From JANJTY01 sp038257155 (lineage in GTDB: Bacteria; Pseudomonadota; Gammaproteobacteria; Xanthomonadales; Xanthomonadaceae): 64,000 nucleotides of DNA. The number at the start of each line of letters is the position of its first letter. Position 1 is the stretch's first letter. The notes beneath the pieces are model-generated. The model was not told the origin of the DNA. It saw only the letters and a list, made by a program, of their open reading frames with translations, and made no database searches. The position numbers and the translations under genes were made by a program. Shown here piece after piece: positions 18,101 through 25,373 of this stretch. The stretch lies in assembly GCA_038257155.1 (NCBI GenBank), contig JBBSJP010000013.1, forward strand, positions 34,068 through 98,067. The letters run 5' to 3'.

Positions 18101-18564
18101 GCCGGGTACTGCTGTTCTCGCAGTTCACCGGCATGCTCGACCTGATCGAAGCCGAGCTCCAGACGCGTGGAACCCGCTTCCTGAGGCTCACCGGCGAGAC
18201 ACCCGGTGCGGCACGTGCGGATCTGGTGAGGCGCTTCCAGGACGGTGAGGCACCCCTGTTTCTGATCAGCCTGAAGGCTGGCGGCGTGGGCTTGAACCTG
18301 ACTGCCGCCGACACCGTGATCCATTACGACCCCTGGTGGAATCCGGCGGTCGAGGCACAGGCCACCGACCGCGCGCATCGCATTGGCCAAGACAAGTCGG
18401 TATTCGTCTACAAGCTGATCTGCCGCGGCACGGTGGAGGAGAAGATCCAGGCCCTGCAGGGTCGCAAGGCCGATCTGGCGCAGGCCGTTTTGGAAGGCGG
18501 CAGCACGCAGAGCCTGCGCTTTGACGACTCGGATCTGGCGGAACTGTTCGCGCCGCTCATCTGA
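15190..18564 (+). CDS. SNF2-family helicase with N-terminal SWIM zinc finger
   Basis: A protein of 1124 residues. Residues about 92-106 carry a SWIM-type zinc site (CTCPMASDCKH, CxC then CxH). A long middle region of the bacterial SNF2 type follows. The ATPase core has Walker A in DDMGLGKTVQVLAHLL (about 681), LVVAPTSLMGNW, the DEAQ box LVMDEAQAVKN (about 778) and MTGTPLENHLGELW. The C-terminal helicase lobe has LLFSQFTGMLDLIE, ISLKAGGVGLNLTAADTV and ATDRAHRIGQ. Such proteins are DNA-dependent translocases that remodel protein-DNA or polymerase-DNA complexes; the precise bacterial role is not established. It is convergent with the YgjP-like gene, with about 20 bases between the stops. Confidence 0.9.
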   Translation: MRNWPTVLPEFSRLSSFDISPLLRQLRWQDAFPRAVLMRGLQYAEQGRVVAADFIDDEGLHLRGVVQGSEEEPYECDIRLRPEGTAYRIQSRCTCPMASDCKHVLAVLYVVSREAGGAAPELAAASDSGLDEWQRWLRLWQRREPLPAGSELTADQSHMLVLRGVGQGQSPQLVAAMMVMQQGKRGGLVKPQNLRTTLSDPLPAPHGGWPEQDLLELGLLMDRQSERVGALFYSAIRGRASERALLGLLQRHPACFERATQPLRYAAAQPLVLDWALQQDGAQRLVARVGGMPDALLLRGESLWYVDVAQGVIGLVEADSRNLAMLARAPTLPPERSAALRKHIEANAATGLPLPRVQAPPRRLQAAPRAALSMRCELRPPPQRGKLKPRAEPYRMGIASFGFDYAGLRIDPAGPERQRSLLDGELVEVQRDRKAESALAADLRRRQLLPVSAIAWSISFRFLDLSPRDLLLLPKGEIWPLRAEDWASTLRALAAAGVLLDYTDDFPRPLREIAVDDLQAELTESGSAWFDLALGIDVEGQRIDLLPVLRQVLADPSFPLQRSKGERKDATWRVALDDERALRLPIVRLRALLAPLIDYLGEAREGPLRLHRTQSAALDAMGAADLRWRGDEPLRQRMLDLSAMPKRAKAPRGCQATLRPYQEEGLAWLNFLAAAGLGGVLADDMGLGKTVQVLAHLLDEKRRLGKDFRCLVVAPTSLMGNWRDEAERFAPGLKVLVLQGINRAEHFDAIPKHDLILTTYPLLSRDRERLLEHSFSLLVMDEAQAVKNARSQAAMVVREIKTERRLAMTGTPLENHLGELWAQFDAIEPGLLGSEREFTRLYRTPIEKHGDIERQARLNRRIGPLLLRRRKDQVLDELPPKTEIVRHLELEGGQRALYESLRLAQHQRVREAIAERGLAQSGIVVLDALLKLRQVCCDPRLVKLKHEVKVDESAKLDALLELLEGLLDEGRRVLLFSQFTGMLDLIEAELQTRGTRFLRLTGETPGAARADLVRRFQDGEAPLFLISLKAGGVGLNLTAADTVIHYDPWWNPAVEAQATDRAHRIGQDKSVFVYKLICRGTVEEKIQALQGRKADLAQAVLEGGSTQSLRFDDSDLAELFAPLI

Positions 18565-18586
18565 AAACCCACTGCTGCGGCGAGCT

Positions 18587-19354
18587 TCACGCGCCCAGCA
18601 GCACGGCCAACTCGCGCTTGAGTCCCATGCCTGCGCCACGCAGGTAGTCACGTTCGCTGCGCCAGTCCGGGCAGCGCGTTTCAACTTCACGCCAGAATCC
18701 ACGGGAATGGTTGGCGTGGATCAGGTGGCAAAGTTCGTGCACCAGCACATACTCGAATGCAGGCGCGCGGCCCAGCACCAGAGACAGATCGAGTGAAATA
18801 GAGCCGCTGGCGCTGAGCGAGCCCCATAGCGAACTGAGCGGCCGGATAAGCCATCGGCTCGGCGCCCGCGGCAGGTCCGCCAGGTAGGCCGGAAGCCAGC
18901 GGCCCACGTCGGCGCGCGCCTCGGCCAGATAGAACTCGCGCAGCAGGTGAGCCGGCTGGGTGGCCGTGAAGCGCTCCGGCAATTGCAACACCAGTCCGTC
19001 CGCCTCGCGCTGCAGGCGCGCGAAGCGGCCCTCGCGCCAGGCCAGCGGCAGGCGCTCGCCACGCAGCGGAAGTTCGGTGGTCAGCAAAGGGTCCAGCACG
19101 CCGACCGCAGGTTGCGAGGCGAGCTGGCGAGCCAGTTGATGACGCAGCCAGAGATGATTGCGCTGCAGGAACTTCTCGGATTCAGCCGCTGCGGCCCAGC
19201 GCGGAACGGTCAAGCGCACGCCGCGTTCGCTCACGATCAGTCGCAGGTTGCGCGCCCGCGGGTCGTGCACCCGCTCGAGCGGCACCCGCAGTCCGTCATC
19301 GAACAGCAGTTCATCGTGTTCACGGACAATGCGGCGGGCGTGCAGTTTCGGCAT
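18587..19354 (-). CDS. YgjP-like zinc metallopeptidase domain protein (DUF45)
   Basis: A protein of 255 residues with the zincin motif HELCHLIHANHSRGFW near the C-terminus and the preceding FEYVLVHE strand, as in the YgjP/WLM-type DUF45 family. The N-terminal half is beta-rich (LRLIVSERGVRLTVPRWA), as expected. The ATG at 19354 (MPKLHARRIV) is preferred over an upstream in-frame TTG at 19372. The cellular role of this family is not settled; most members are cytoplasmic and no signal peptide is seen here. It lies divergently to the ECF sigma gene, with about 75 bases between the starts. Confidence 0.85.
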   Translation of the reverse strand: MPKLHARRIVREHDELLFDDGLRVPLERVHDPRARNLRLIVSERGVRLTVPRWAAAAESEKFLQRNHLWLRHQLARQLASQPAVGVLDPLLTTELPLRGERLPLAWREGRFARLQREADGLVLQLPERFTATQPAHLLREFYLAEARADVGRWLPAYLADLPRAPSRWLIRPLSSLWGSLSASGSISLDLSLVLGRAPAFEYVLVHELCHLIHANHSRGFWREVETRCPDWRSERDYLRGAGMGLKRELAVLLGA

Positions 19355-19430
19355 GCGCGCAGCCTGCCCCAATCGCGGCGCAAGTCAAGCGCGCTTGCAT
19401 TACAGTGACGGTCTACTTCGCGCTGCCACC

Positions 19431-20003
19431 ATGTCTGACGTCACCCAACTCTTCGCCGAACTCGATCCAAATGATCCGCGCGCACCCGAGCGGCTGTTCG
19501 AGTTGCTCTATGGCCAGTTGCGCATGCTGGCGCAGTCGGAGCTGCGCGGCCATGCACGGCCGGTGGCCGAAGTCACGTCCCTGGTGCACGAAGCTTACAT
19601 AAAGCTCTGCCGCGGGGCGCTGGCGGAAGTGAAGGACCGCACGCATTTCCTGAGTCTGGCAGGCCGCACCATGCGCCAGATCGTGGTTGATCGCGCCCGC
19701 GCGCGGCTCACCATGAAACGCGGTGGACACGAGGCGCATGTGGAGCTGGAGGCCGCCCATGAGCTGGCCATGCAGGCTGGACCAGAGCAGATGCTGGCCG
19801 TTGACCAGGCGCTGCGCGGTATCGAGGCGCTCGATCCGCGCCTGGTCGAAGTGGTGGAACTGTATTTCTTCGCCGGCCTGACCGCCGAGGAGGTTGCCGG
19901 CCTGCTCGGCACCAGCGCGCGCACGGTGCGGCGCGACTGGGAGAAGGCCCGCGCCTTGCTCACCATGGCGCTGGGCGAGGAGGGTGGGCGTGGCCCTGCC
20001 TGA
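19431..20003 (+). CDS. ECF-type RNA polymerase sigma factor
   Basis: A 190-residue sigma-70-like protein of the ECF class often encoded with Ser/Thr kinases. Region 2 is visible in the segment VAEVTSLVHEAYIKLC through FLSLAGRTMRQIVVDRARAR, and region 4 in VELYFFAGLTAEEVAGLLGT followed by SARTVRRDWEKARALL. No anti-sigma gene is adjacent. Instead a large Ser/Thr kinase gene starts inside its last codons (overlap of 14 bases), so activity may be controlled by phosphorylation, as shown for some ECF/kinase pairs; that is inference here. The ATG at 19431 matches the family N-terminus. Confidence 0.92.
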   Translation: MSDVTQLFAELDPNDPRAPERLFELLYGQLRMLAQSELRGHARPVAEVTSLVHEAYIKLCRGALAEVKDRTHFLSLAGRTMRQIVVDRARARLTMKRGGHEAHVELEAAHELAMQAGPEQMLAVDQALRGIEALDPRLVEVVELYFFAGLTAEEVAGLLGTSARTVRRDWEKARALLTMALGEEGGRGPA

Positions 20004-22845
20004 TCCGGCCCACTGGCGCGCGCTCGACGCGCTGGTTGAACAGGTGCTGGAGCTTCCCGAGGACCAGCGCGAAGCCTGGCTCGAGCAGCAAGAGATTGAG
20101 CCGAGCCTGCGGCGCGACGCCCTGCGCATGATCCGCGCTGCCAGTGACGCGCCGGCCTGGCTCAGCCCGCCCGCACAAGCCCGCATCGGCCAACGCATCG
20201 GTGCCTGGCGCATCGTGCGTGAACTGGGGCGCGGCGGCATGGGCGTGGTGTATTTGGGAGAGCGCGAGGATGGCCAGTTCCGTCAGCGAGCCGCGATCAA
20301 GTTGCTGTCGGCGGCGCTGGCCAGCGAAGGCCGGCGCGCTCGATTCCTGGCGGAAAGGCAGATGCTGGCCGAACTCGAGCACCCCGGTATTGCGCGGTTG
20401 ATCGAAGGTGGCACCACCGACGATGCCTTGCCCTGGTTCGCCCTGGAGTTCGTCGACGGCGAGTCGGTGCTGGACTACGTCCAACGCAATAACCTGGGCC
20501 TGCGCCCACGCCTGAAGCTGTTCCTGAAAATCTGCGACGTGGTGCGGTTCGCGCATTCGCGCCTGGTGGTGCACCGCGATATCAAGCCGGGCAACATCAT
20601 GGTCACCGCCGACGGCGAGGTGAAGCTGCTCGACTTTGGCATTGCCAAGCTGCTCGACGCAGCGCGCGACGATGCGACCCACGAACTGCGTCCTCTGACA
20701 CCGGCCTATGCTGCGCCCGAACAGCAGCGCGGCGAGCGTGTCTCGGTGGCGTCCGATGTCTGGTCCTTGGGCGTGCTGCTGTGCGAACTGCTGAGCGGGC
20801 AGCGCCCCTTCCAGGCAGGCGATGAGGGCAATGGCGGGCTGGCTCGTGCGGTGCTGGAACAGCCGCCGCGGCTGCCTTCGCAGCTGATAGCCGTGGAGGG
20901 CAGTCGCGCCCTGCGCGGCGATCTCGACACCATCGTGCAGCGCTGCCTGGCCAAGGAGCCGGAGCGGCGCTACAGCTCGGTCGAGGCACTCGCCGAGGAC
21001 CTGCAGCGATTCCTCAGCCTGCGTCCGATCCGCGCCCGACCGGACCACTTTTCCTATCGGCTGGGCAAGTTCCTGCGCCGTCAGCGCACCGGTGTGATTG
21101 GCGCGCTGCTGGTGATGACATCACTGACCGCCGCCGGCATGGGTCTGTGGTGGCAGGCCGAACGGGCCCGCGCCGAAGCCAATCGTGCCGAACTGGTCAA
21201 GGAGTTTCTGGTCGGATTGTTTGCGCAGGGCGACCCCGACCTCAGTCAGGGTCAGGGCCTGAGCGCGCTTGAACTGCTGGAGGAAGGTGATCGACGCGTC
21301 GAGGCCTACTTCGCTGGCGAACCAAGTTTGTCGGCAGAATTTCGTCGCTTGCTGGGTGGACTGTACTCGCGACTGGGCGAGCATGGCCGCGCACAGGAGT
21401 CCCTCGCCCAGGCAGCAGCCGAGAGCGAGCAGGCCTTCGGCGCACGTGACGAATACACCATGCAGACCTACTTCGATCTGGCCGAGGCCCAGCTCGCCGC
21501 CGGTCAGTTCGAGACCGCCGAAGACACGCTGGCGCCATGGATGGCGCAGGCCGAGGTGTCAGGAGCGGCGCTGCATGCACGTGCCCGCGCCTTGCTGGGC
21601 GAGGCATTGCGAGGGCAGTCGCGCTTCGTCGATGCCGAAGCCAGCCTGCGCACCGCGCTGAGCCTCGACCGGCAAGTCAGCGGCGAACGCAGCGAGGCGG
21701 TGGCGCGCGACCTTTACTACCTTGGCGGACTGGCCCTTGGGCGCGGCGAGTACGATGAGGCGCAGGAGCACCTGCAGGCGGCGTTGTCGATCTTCAACTC
21801 CGACTTCGGCGGCGACTCGACCCGTGTGGCGCAGGTGCTGCGCGACCTTGGCAGCACCAGTGTGGCGCTGGGCGATCCGGCCCAGGCCGAACGCCTGCTG
21901 CGCCAGTCGCACACCATGTACCGGCGTCTGCTTGGCGAGGATCACCCGACCGTTGCCCATACCGCTACCCTGCTGGCAACCGTGCTGCGGGATTCCGGTC
22001 AGTTGCTGGAAGCCGAGCGCCTGCTGCGCGAGGCACTGGAAGTGCATCGTGCGCGCTTCGGTGAAGGCCACGCGCGCAGCGTGGCTGATCGGCATCAGTT
22101 GGCCTTGGTGCTGCTGGAGCGCGGCGACCTGGATGGCGCTGCCGAACAATTCGATGCCGCCAGCCGCCTGGCGGCCCGTGGCGAAGTTCCGCATGGCCTG
22201 CGTGGCGCGCTGGAAATTGGTCGTGGCGCTCTTGCCTTGGCGCGCGCAGATTACGCCGCCGCGGAGCAGGCCTACCGCACCGCGGTGGATGAGTTCAGTG
22301 GCGGTGGAGAGCTGGATGATCCTGCCGCGGCGCTGGCATTGCGTGGCGCAGGATTGGCGGCGCTGCTGCAGGATCGCCCGACACAAGCGGTGGACGACCT
22401 GTTGGCAGCACGCACACGCTATGCGGGGAGCTCTCGTTCCGATCCGAACCGCATCCTGATTGCCGCCAACCTGGCCCAGGCTTTGGCTGTGGCCGGCCGC
22501 GGAAGCGAGGCGCTCGGTGCGGTTGCTGAAGCCGAGCGGGGTGCAGCCGAGTTGCCTGCTCAACATCGCCTGCGCGGTCTGGCCCGGCAGGCGCAACTGC
22601 GCGCCGAGTTGGCAAACGGCAGGGTGGATGCGGCAGCGCGCAGCGCGGCCAGCATTGCCACTGACTCGCCCCAGCCGTATGCCGCATACGCCGAGGCCGA
22701 GCTTGTCCTGCTGCGCGCAGCGCTGGCCCTGCTGCGCGACGATGCGTCCGCGGCCTGCGCTCTGCTGGGTGATGTTTCGCCCGGCGAATTGCCGCCCTGG
22801 CTGCAGCGTGAGCGCGCCGAGCTTGCGAGTCGTTGCCGGCGCTAG
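19990..22845 (+). CDS. membrane Ser/Thr protein kinase with TPR sensor region
   Basis: About 951 residues. The GTG at 19990 is chosen because GAGGAGGG at 19977-19984 sits five bases upstream; GTG 19984 is the alternative. A short helical N-terminus comes first, then the Hanks-type kinase: glycine loop GRGGMGVVYLG (about 75), lysine in AAIKLL, catalytic loop VVHRDIKPGNIMV (about 192) and DFGIAKLL (about 212), all intact. A single membrane helix follows at about 365-388. After that come about 550 residues of tetratricopeptide repeats, probably outside the cytoplasm if topology is standard. Coupled translation with the ECF sigma gene suggests a signalling pair. No autoinhibitory or PASTA domain is seen. 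Confidence 0.92.
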   Translation: MALPDPAHWRALDALVEQVLELPEDQREAWLEQQEIEPSLRRDALRMIRAASDAPAWLSPPAQARIGQRIGAWRIVRELGRGGMGVVYLGEREDGQFRQRAAIKLLSAALASEGRRARFLAERQMLAELEHPGIARLIEGGTTDDALPWFALEFVDGESVLDYVQRNNLGLRPRLKLFLKICDVVRFAHSRLVVHRDIKPGNIMVTADGEVKLLDFGIAKLLDAARDDATHELRPLTPAYAAPEQQRGERVSVASDVWSLGVLLCELLSGQRPFQAGDEGNGGLARAVLEQPPRLPSQLIAVEGSRALRGDLDTIVQRCLAKEPERRYSSVEALAEDLQRFLSLRPIRARPDHFSYRLGKFLRRQRTGVIGALLVMTSLTAAGMGLWWQAERARAEANRAELVKEFLVGLFAQGDPDLSQGQGLSALELLEEGDRRVEAYFAGEPSLSAEFRRLLGGLYSRLGEHGRAQESLAQAAAESEQAFGARDEYTMQTYFDLAEAQLAAGQFETAEDTLAPWMAQAEVSGAALHARARALLGEALRGQSRFVDAEASLRTALSLDRQVSGERSEAVARDLYYLGGLALGRGEYDEAQEHLQAALSIFNSDFGGDSTRVAQVLRDLGSTSVALGDPAQAERLLRQSHTMYRRLLGEDHPTVAHTATLLATVLRDSGQLLEAERLLREALEVHRARFGEGHARSVADRHQLALVLLERGDLDGAAEQFDAASRLAARGEVPHGLRGALEIGRGALALARADYAAAEQAYRTAVDEFSGGGELDDPAAALALRGAGLAALLQDRPTQAVDDLLAARTRYAGSSRSDPNRILIAANLAQALAVAGRGSEALGAVAEAERGAAELPAQHRLRGLARQAQLRAELANGRVDAAARSAASIATDSPQPYAAYAEAELVLLRAALALLRDDASAACALLGDVSPGELPPWLQRERAELASRCRR

Positions 22846-22921
22846 ACTGCTACCAAGGACAGTATCCGAAGCGGTCGGTTTAGGGGTAGTCTCGAACTCC
22901 AATCTGAGTGGGGGGCGTGCG

Positions 22922-23710
22922 ATGCGAACGAGGCTGATGGCTCTGTTGGCGGTGACGATCTTTCTGCTTCCCACCGCGCCACTGCGCGCCGACACCATCA
23001 CGGTGTTGAGCGATTACTGGTTCCCCTACAACGGCGAGCCAAAGTCCGCGCCGGAGGGCTACAAGATTGACCTGCTGCGCTGGGTTGCCAAACAGACGGG
23101 TGACAGCGTCGACTATCGGCTGCTGGACTGGGAGCTGGCCTTGCAGCGCACCGAGTCGGGCAGTGGTGGCGACTGCGTGGTTGGCGCAACCGAGGGCGAT
23201 GCGCCGCGACACGCGCGCACCAGTCAGCCGTGGGGGCGGAGCCTGAACACCTTCTATGGTCATGTCGACCGCATGCCGACGATTGCGGATATCGATGCGC
23301 TGCGTGCCTTGCGCGTCGGTGTGGTCGCCGATTACTCGTATGGCGATGACATCGATGCGCTGCTGGCCGAGGATGGTGCCCAGGTACTGCGCGTGCAGTC
23401 GAGCCGACGCGCCGTTCCACTGCTGGTCATGCGACTTGCCACCAAGCAGGTTGATGTAATTATCGAAGACATCAATGTGGCAACGGTGGCGCTGCACGAG
23501 ATCAAGATGGACCAGTCGATCAAGCCGATCCAAGTCAACTTCATGGAGGCCGACGACCTGTTTGTGGCGTGTACGCCGAACGAGCGCGGACGCGCACTGA
23601 TCGCCAAGTTCGATGCGGGCATGGCACGGGCGCGCGCCGAAGGAGAACTACAGCGCATCCTGGCGAGCTATGAGCTGAAGGATTGGATCGAAGGCGCCAG
23701 TCCCGAATAA
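22922..23710 (+). CDS. periplasmic substrate-binding protein, family 3-like
   Basis: 262 residues with a signal peptide (MRTRLMALLAVTIFLLPTAPLRA). It begins the mature part with DTITVLSDYWFPYNGEP, the usual first strand of family 3 solute-binding proteins, followed by YKIDLLRWVAKQTG. The second lobe shows LRVGVVADYSYGDDIDALL and VDVIIEDINVATVAL, and the end AEGELQRILASYELKDWI is the family's C-terminal helix. No permease or ATPase gene is nearby. It may therefore act as a sensor or orphan binder rather than in transport. It follows the kinase gene by 76 bases on the same strand and could be part of that unit. Confidence 0.82.
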   Translation: MRTRLMALLAVTIFLLPTAPLRADTITVLSDYWFPYNGEPKSAPEGYKIDLLRWVAKQTGDSVDYRLLDWELALQRTESGSGGDCVVGATEGDAPRHARTSQPWGRSLNTFYGHVDRMPTIADIDALRALRVGVVADYSYGDDIDALLAEDGAQVLRVQSSRRAVPLLVMRLATKQVDVIIEDINVATVALHEIKMDQSIKPIQVNFMEADDLFVACTPNERGRALIAKFDAGMARARAEGELQRILASYELKDWIEGASPE

Positions 23711-24037
23711 GCCCGGGCAGACCGTTCAAGCCGATTGCGTCGTCGTAGGCGCGCTGCGCAGGCAAATGCGTTCAACTGCGGAAGATCGGCAACAGGTTCC
23801 AAAGCCGCGACAGCGCGCCCGTGGGTTCAAGGTCCCGCACGGCGCGCAGTTCCGGTTGCGTATCGCCCGCTGGCGCCGGTTCTGCACGTGGACCGATACT
23901 GTTGCGCAAGGTCGCGTCACTCGCCGCGCGCTTTACCGCCTCGATCGCCACCCGGTCCCAGCGCAGAATCTGCTCATTGCAGGGTCCTTGGCGCGCCTCC
24001 GATCCTTGCCCGTGGCCGCGCTACAACACCCCGACTC
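23711..24037. other. gene-poor gap between the binding protein and puuD
   Basis: About 330 bases between two convergent genes. No terminator with a T-run or RNA gene was recognised. On the minus strand the frame ending at TGA 23772-23774 is open for about 75 codons and reads plausibly (for example CNEQILRWDRVAIEAVKRAA), but it has no good start codon and a TAG closes it upstream near 24025. It may be a gene remnant or chance. Confidence 0.4.
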
Positions 24038-25252
24038 CTACCGCGGGCGAGACTCGAACCAACGCGCGATCGCGGCGCGTTCGGCATCGCTCATGCCGGT
24101 GATGTTGCCGGGCGGCATCAGCCGCAGGGCGACGGTCTGCTGATGAATTCGGGCGGCCTGCAGTTCGACCTGTTCCACCGAGTCCAGCTGCAATCCCTGC
24201 GGCGCGGACGGCATCAGGCTGGGCTGGGCGGAATGGCAGGTCGCGCAGTGGCGCTGCATGATCGGCAGGATGACCGTGGTTTCGGGGCGTTCACCCCAGG
24301 CGTCGGGCCGAGCTGCGGCGGGATCTTCACCAACCGCAACGCTGCTGATTGGCGCAGGGTGAGGTGCCAGCCAGGCGAACACGCCGAGTAACAGCGCCGC
24401 AGCGACTCCGAGCAGCCACCAGGCGCGCAATCCACTGTGCCAGAGCACGAAGAACTGCCGGATCAAGGCGCCTGCCGTCATGAACCCGAACAGGACCAGC
24501 CAGCTGTGCGGGTGCGCCTGCGCCGCCGGATAGTGGATGCTGAGCATCGCGAACACCACCGGCAGGGTGAAATAGGTGTTGTGCACCGAGCGCTGTTTGC
24601 CGCGCAGGCCGGGCAGCGGATCGACCGGCTCGCCGCGCTGCAGCGCGGCCACCATGCGCTTCTGGCCGGGAATGATCATGAAGAACACGTTCGCCGACAT
24701 GATCGTCGCCAGCACCGCGCCTACCATCAGGAAAGCCGCGCGCGCGGCAAATACATGCGTCGCGGCGTAGCACAGCGCCAGCACGAACAGGGTCATGGCC
24801 ACGCCGAGGGCGCGCTCGCGCAGGCCCACCGCGCGACACAGCGCGTCGTACACCAGCCAGCCCAGCAGCAGGAAGCCGATCGCCAGACCGACCGCCTGTG
24901 CATTGGTGAGATCAGCGATTGCCGGATCGACCAGGTAGATGTGCGGTGAGGCGAGATAGATCACGGCCAGCAGCGCAAAGCCCGACAGCCACGTCGTGTA
25001 GGACTTCCACTTCGACCAGTGCAGAACCTCAGGCAACTGCGGCGGCGCTGGCAGGTACTTCTGCTTGCGGTAGAAGCCACCACCATGCACTGACCAGGAC
25101 TCGCCGTACAGCGCCTCGGAAGGTTGTGCGGGAGCCCGCAGGCCGCGATCAAGCGCCACGAAGTAGAAGGACTCGCCAATCCACGCAATCGCCGCCACCA
25201 CGTGCAGCCAGCGCAGCAGCAAGGTCACGCTCTCGAGCAGGAAGCCTTCCAT
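24038..25252 (-). CDS. puuD: urate hydroxylase PuuD (membrane, cytochrome c tail)
   Basis: About 404 residues. PuuD-type enzymes oxidise urate to 5-hydroxyisourate and pass electrons to a C-terminal cytochrome c, replacing soluble urate oxidase. The N-terminal membrane domain has eight or so hydrophobic helices and family features WLHVVAAIAWIGESFYFVAL, HGGGFYRKQKY, LHWSKWKSYTTWLSGF and MSANVFFMIIPGQKRMV. The tail carries a single haem-binding CATCH (RHCATCHSAQPSLMPSAP) and a distal Met in LMPPGNITGMS. The ATG at 25252 begins MEGFLLESV; an in-frame extension to 25351 lacks homology. Its product is the substrate of the hydroxyisourate hydrolase encoded upstream at 27590-27943. Confidence 0.92.
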   Translation of the reverse strand: MEGFLLESVTLLLRWLHVVAAIAWIGESFYFVALDRGLRAPAQPSEALYGESWSVHGGGFYRKQKYLPAPPQLPEVLHWSKWKSYTTWLSGFALLAVIYLASPHIYLVDPAIADLTNAQAVGLAIGFLLLGWLVYDALCRAVGLRERALGVAMTLFVLALCYAATHVFAARAAFLMVGAVLATIMSANVFFMIIPGQKRMVAALQRGEPVDPLPGLRGKQRSVHNTYFTLPVVFAMLSIHYPAAQAHPHSWLVLFGFMTAGALIRQFFVLWHSGLRAWWLLGVAAALLLGVFAWLAPHPAPISSVAVGEDPAAARPDAWGERPETTVILPIMQRHCATCHSAQPSLMPSAPQGLQLDSVEQVELQAARIHQQTVALRLMPPGNITGMSDAERAAIARWFESRPR

Positions 25253-25320
25253 CAGTAGCAGGCCGTTCTGATGCAATGGGGGGGCGCTAAGGGTACACGC
25301 TGGCAAACCGCGCCAGCCCC

Positions 25321-25353
25321 AAAATGACGATGCCCGGCCGAAGCCGGGCATCG
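25321..25353 (-). terminator. Rho-independent terminator after the serine protease gene
   Basis: A perfect 11-bp stem (25328-25338 with 25343-25353) closed by TTCG on the minus strand is followed by TCATTTT. It lies 20 bases beyond the protease stop codon and separates that gene from puuD. Confidence 0.85.
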
Positions 25354-25373
25354 AATACTCAACTGCCGCGCGA

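Noticed and set aside
16564..18702. 712-codon minus-strand frame opposite the SNF2 helicase
   Set aside because: The plus strand carries all helicase motifs in order; the antisense frame is a by-product of high GC at third positions.
24036..24070. TTCGAGTC-like T-arm sequence on the minus strand, suggesting a tRNA end
   Set aside because: The flanking bases do not form a T-stem or acceptor, and the sequence codes the last residues of PuuD.
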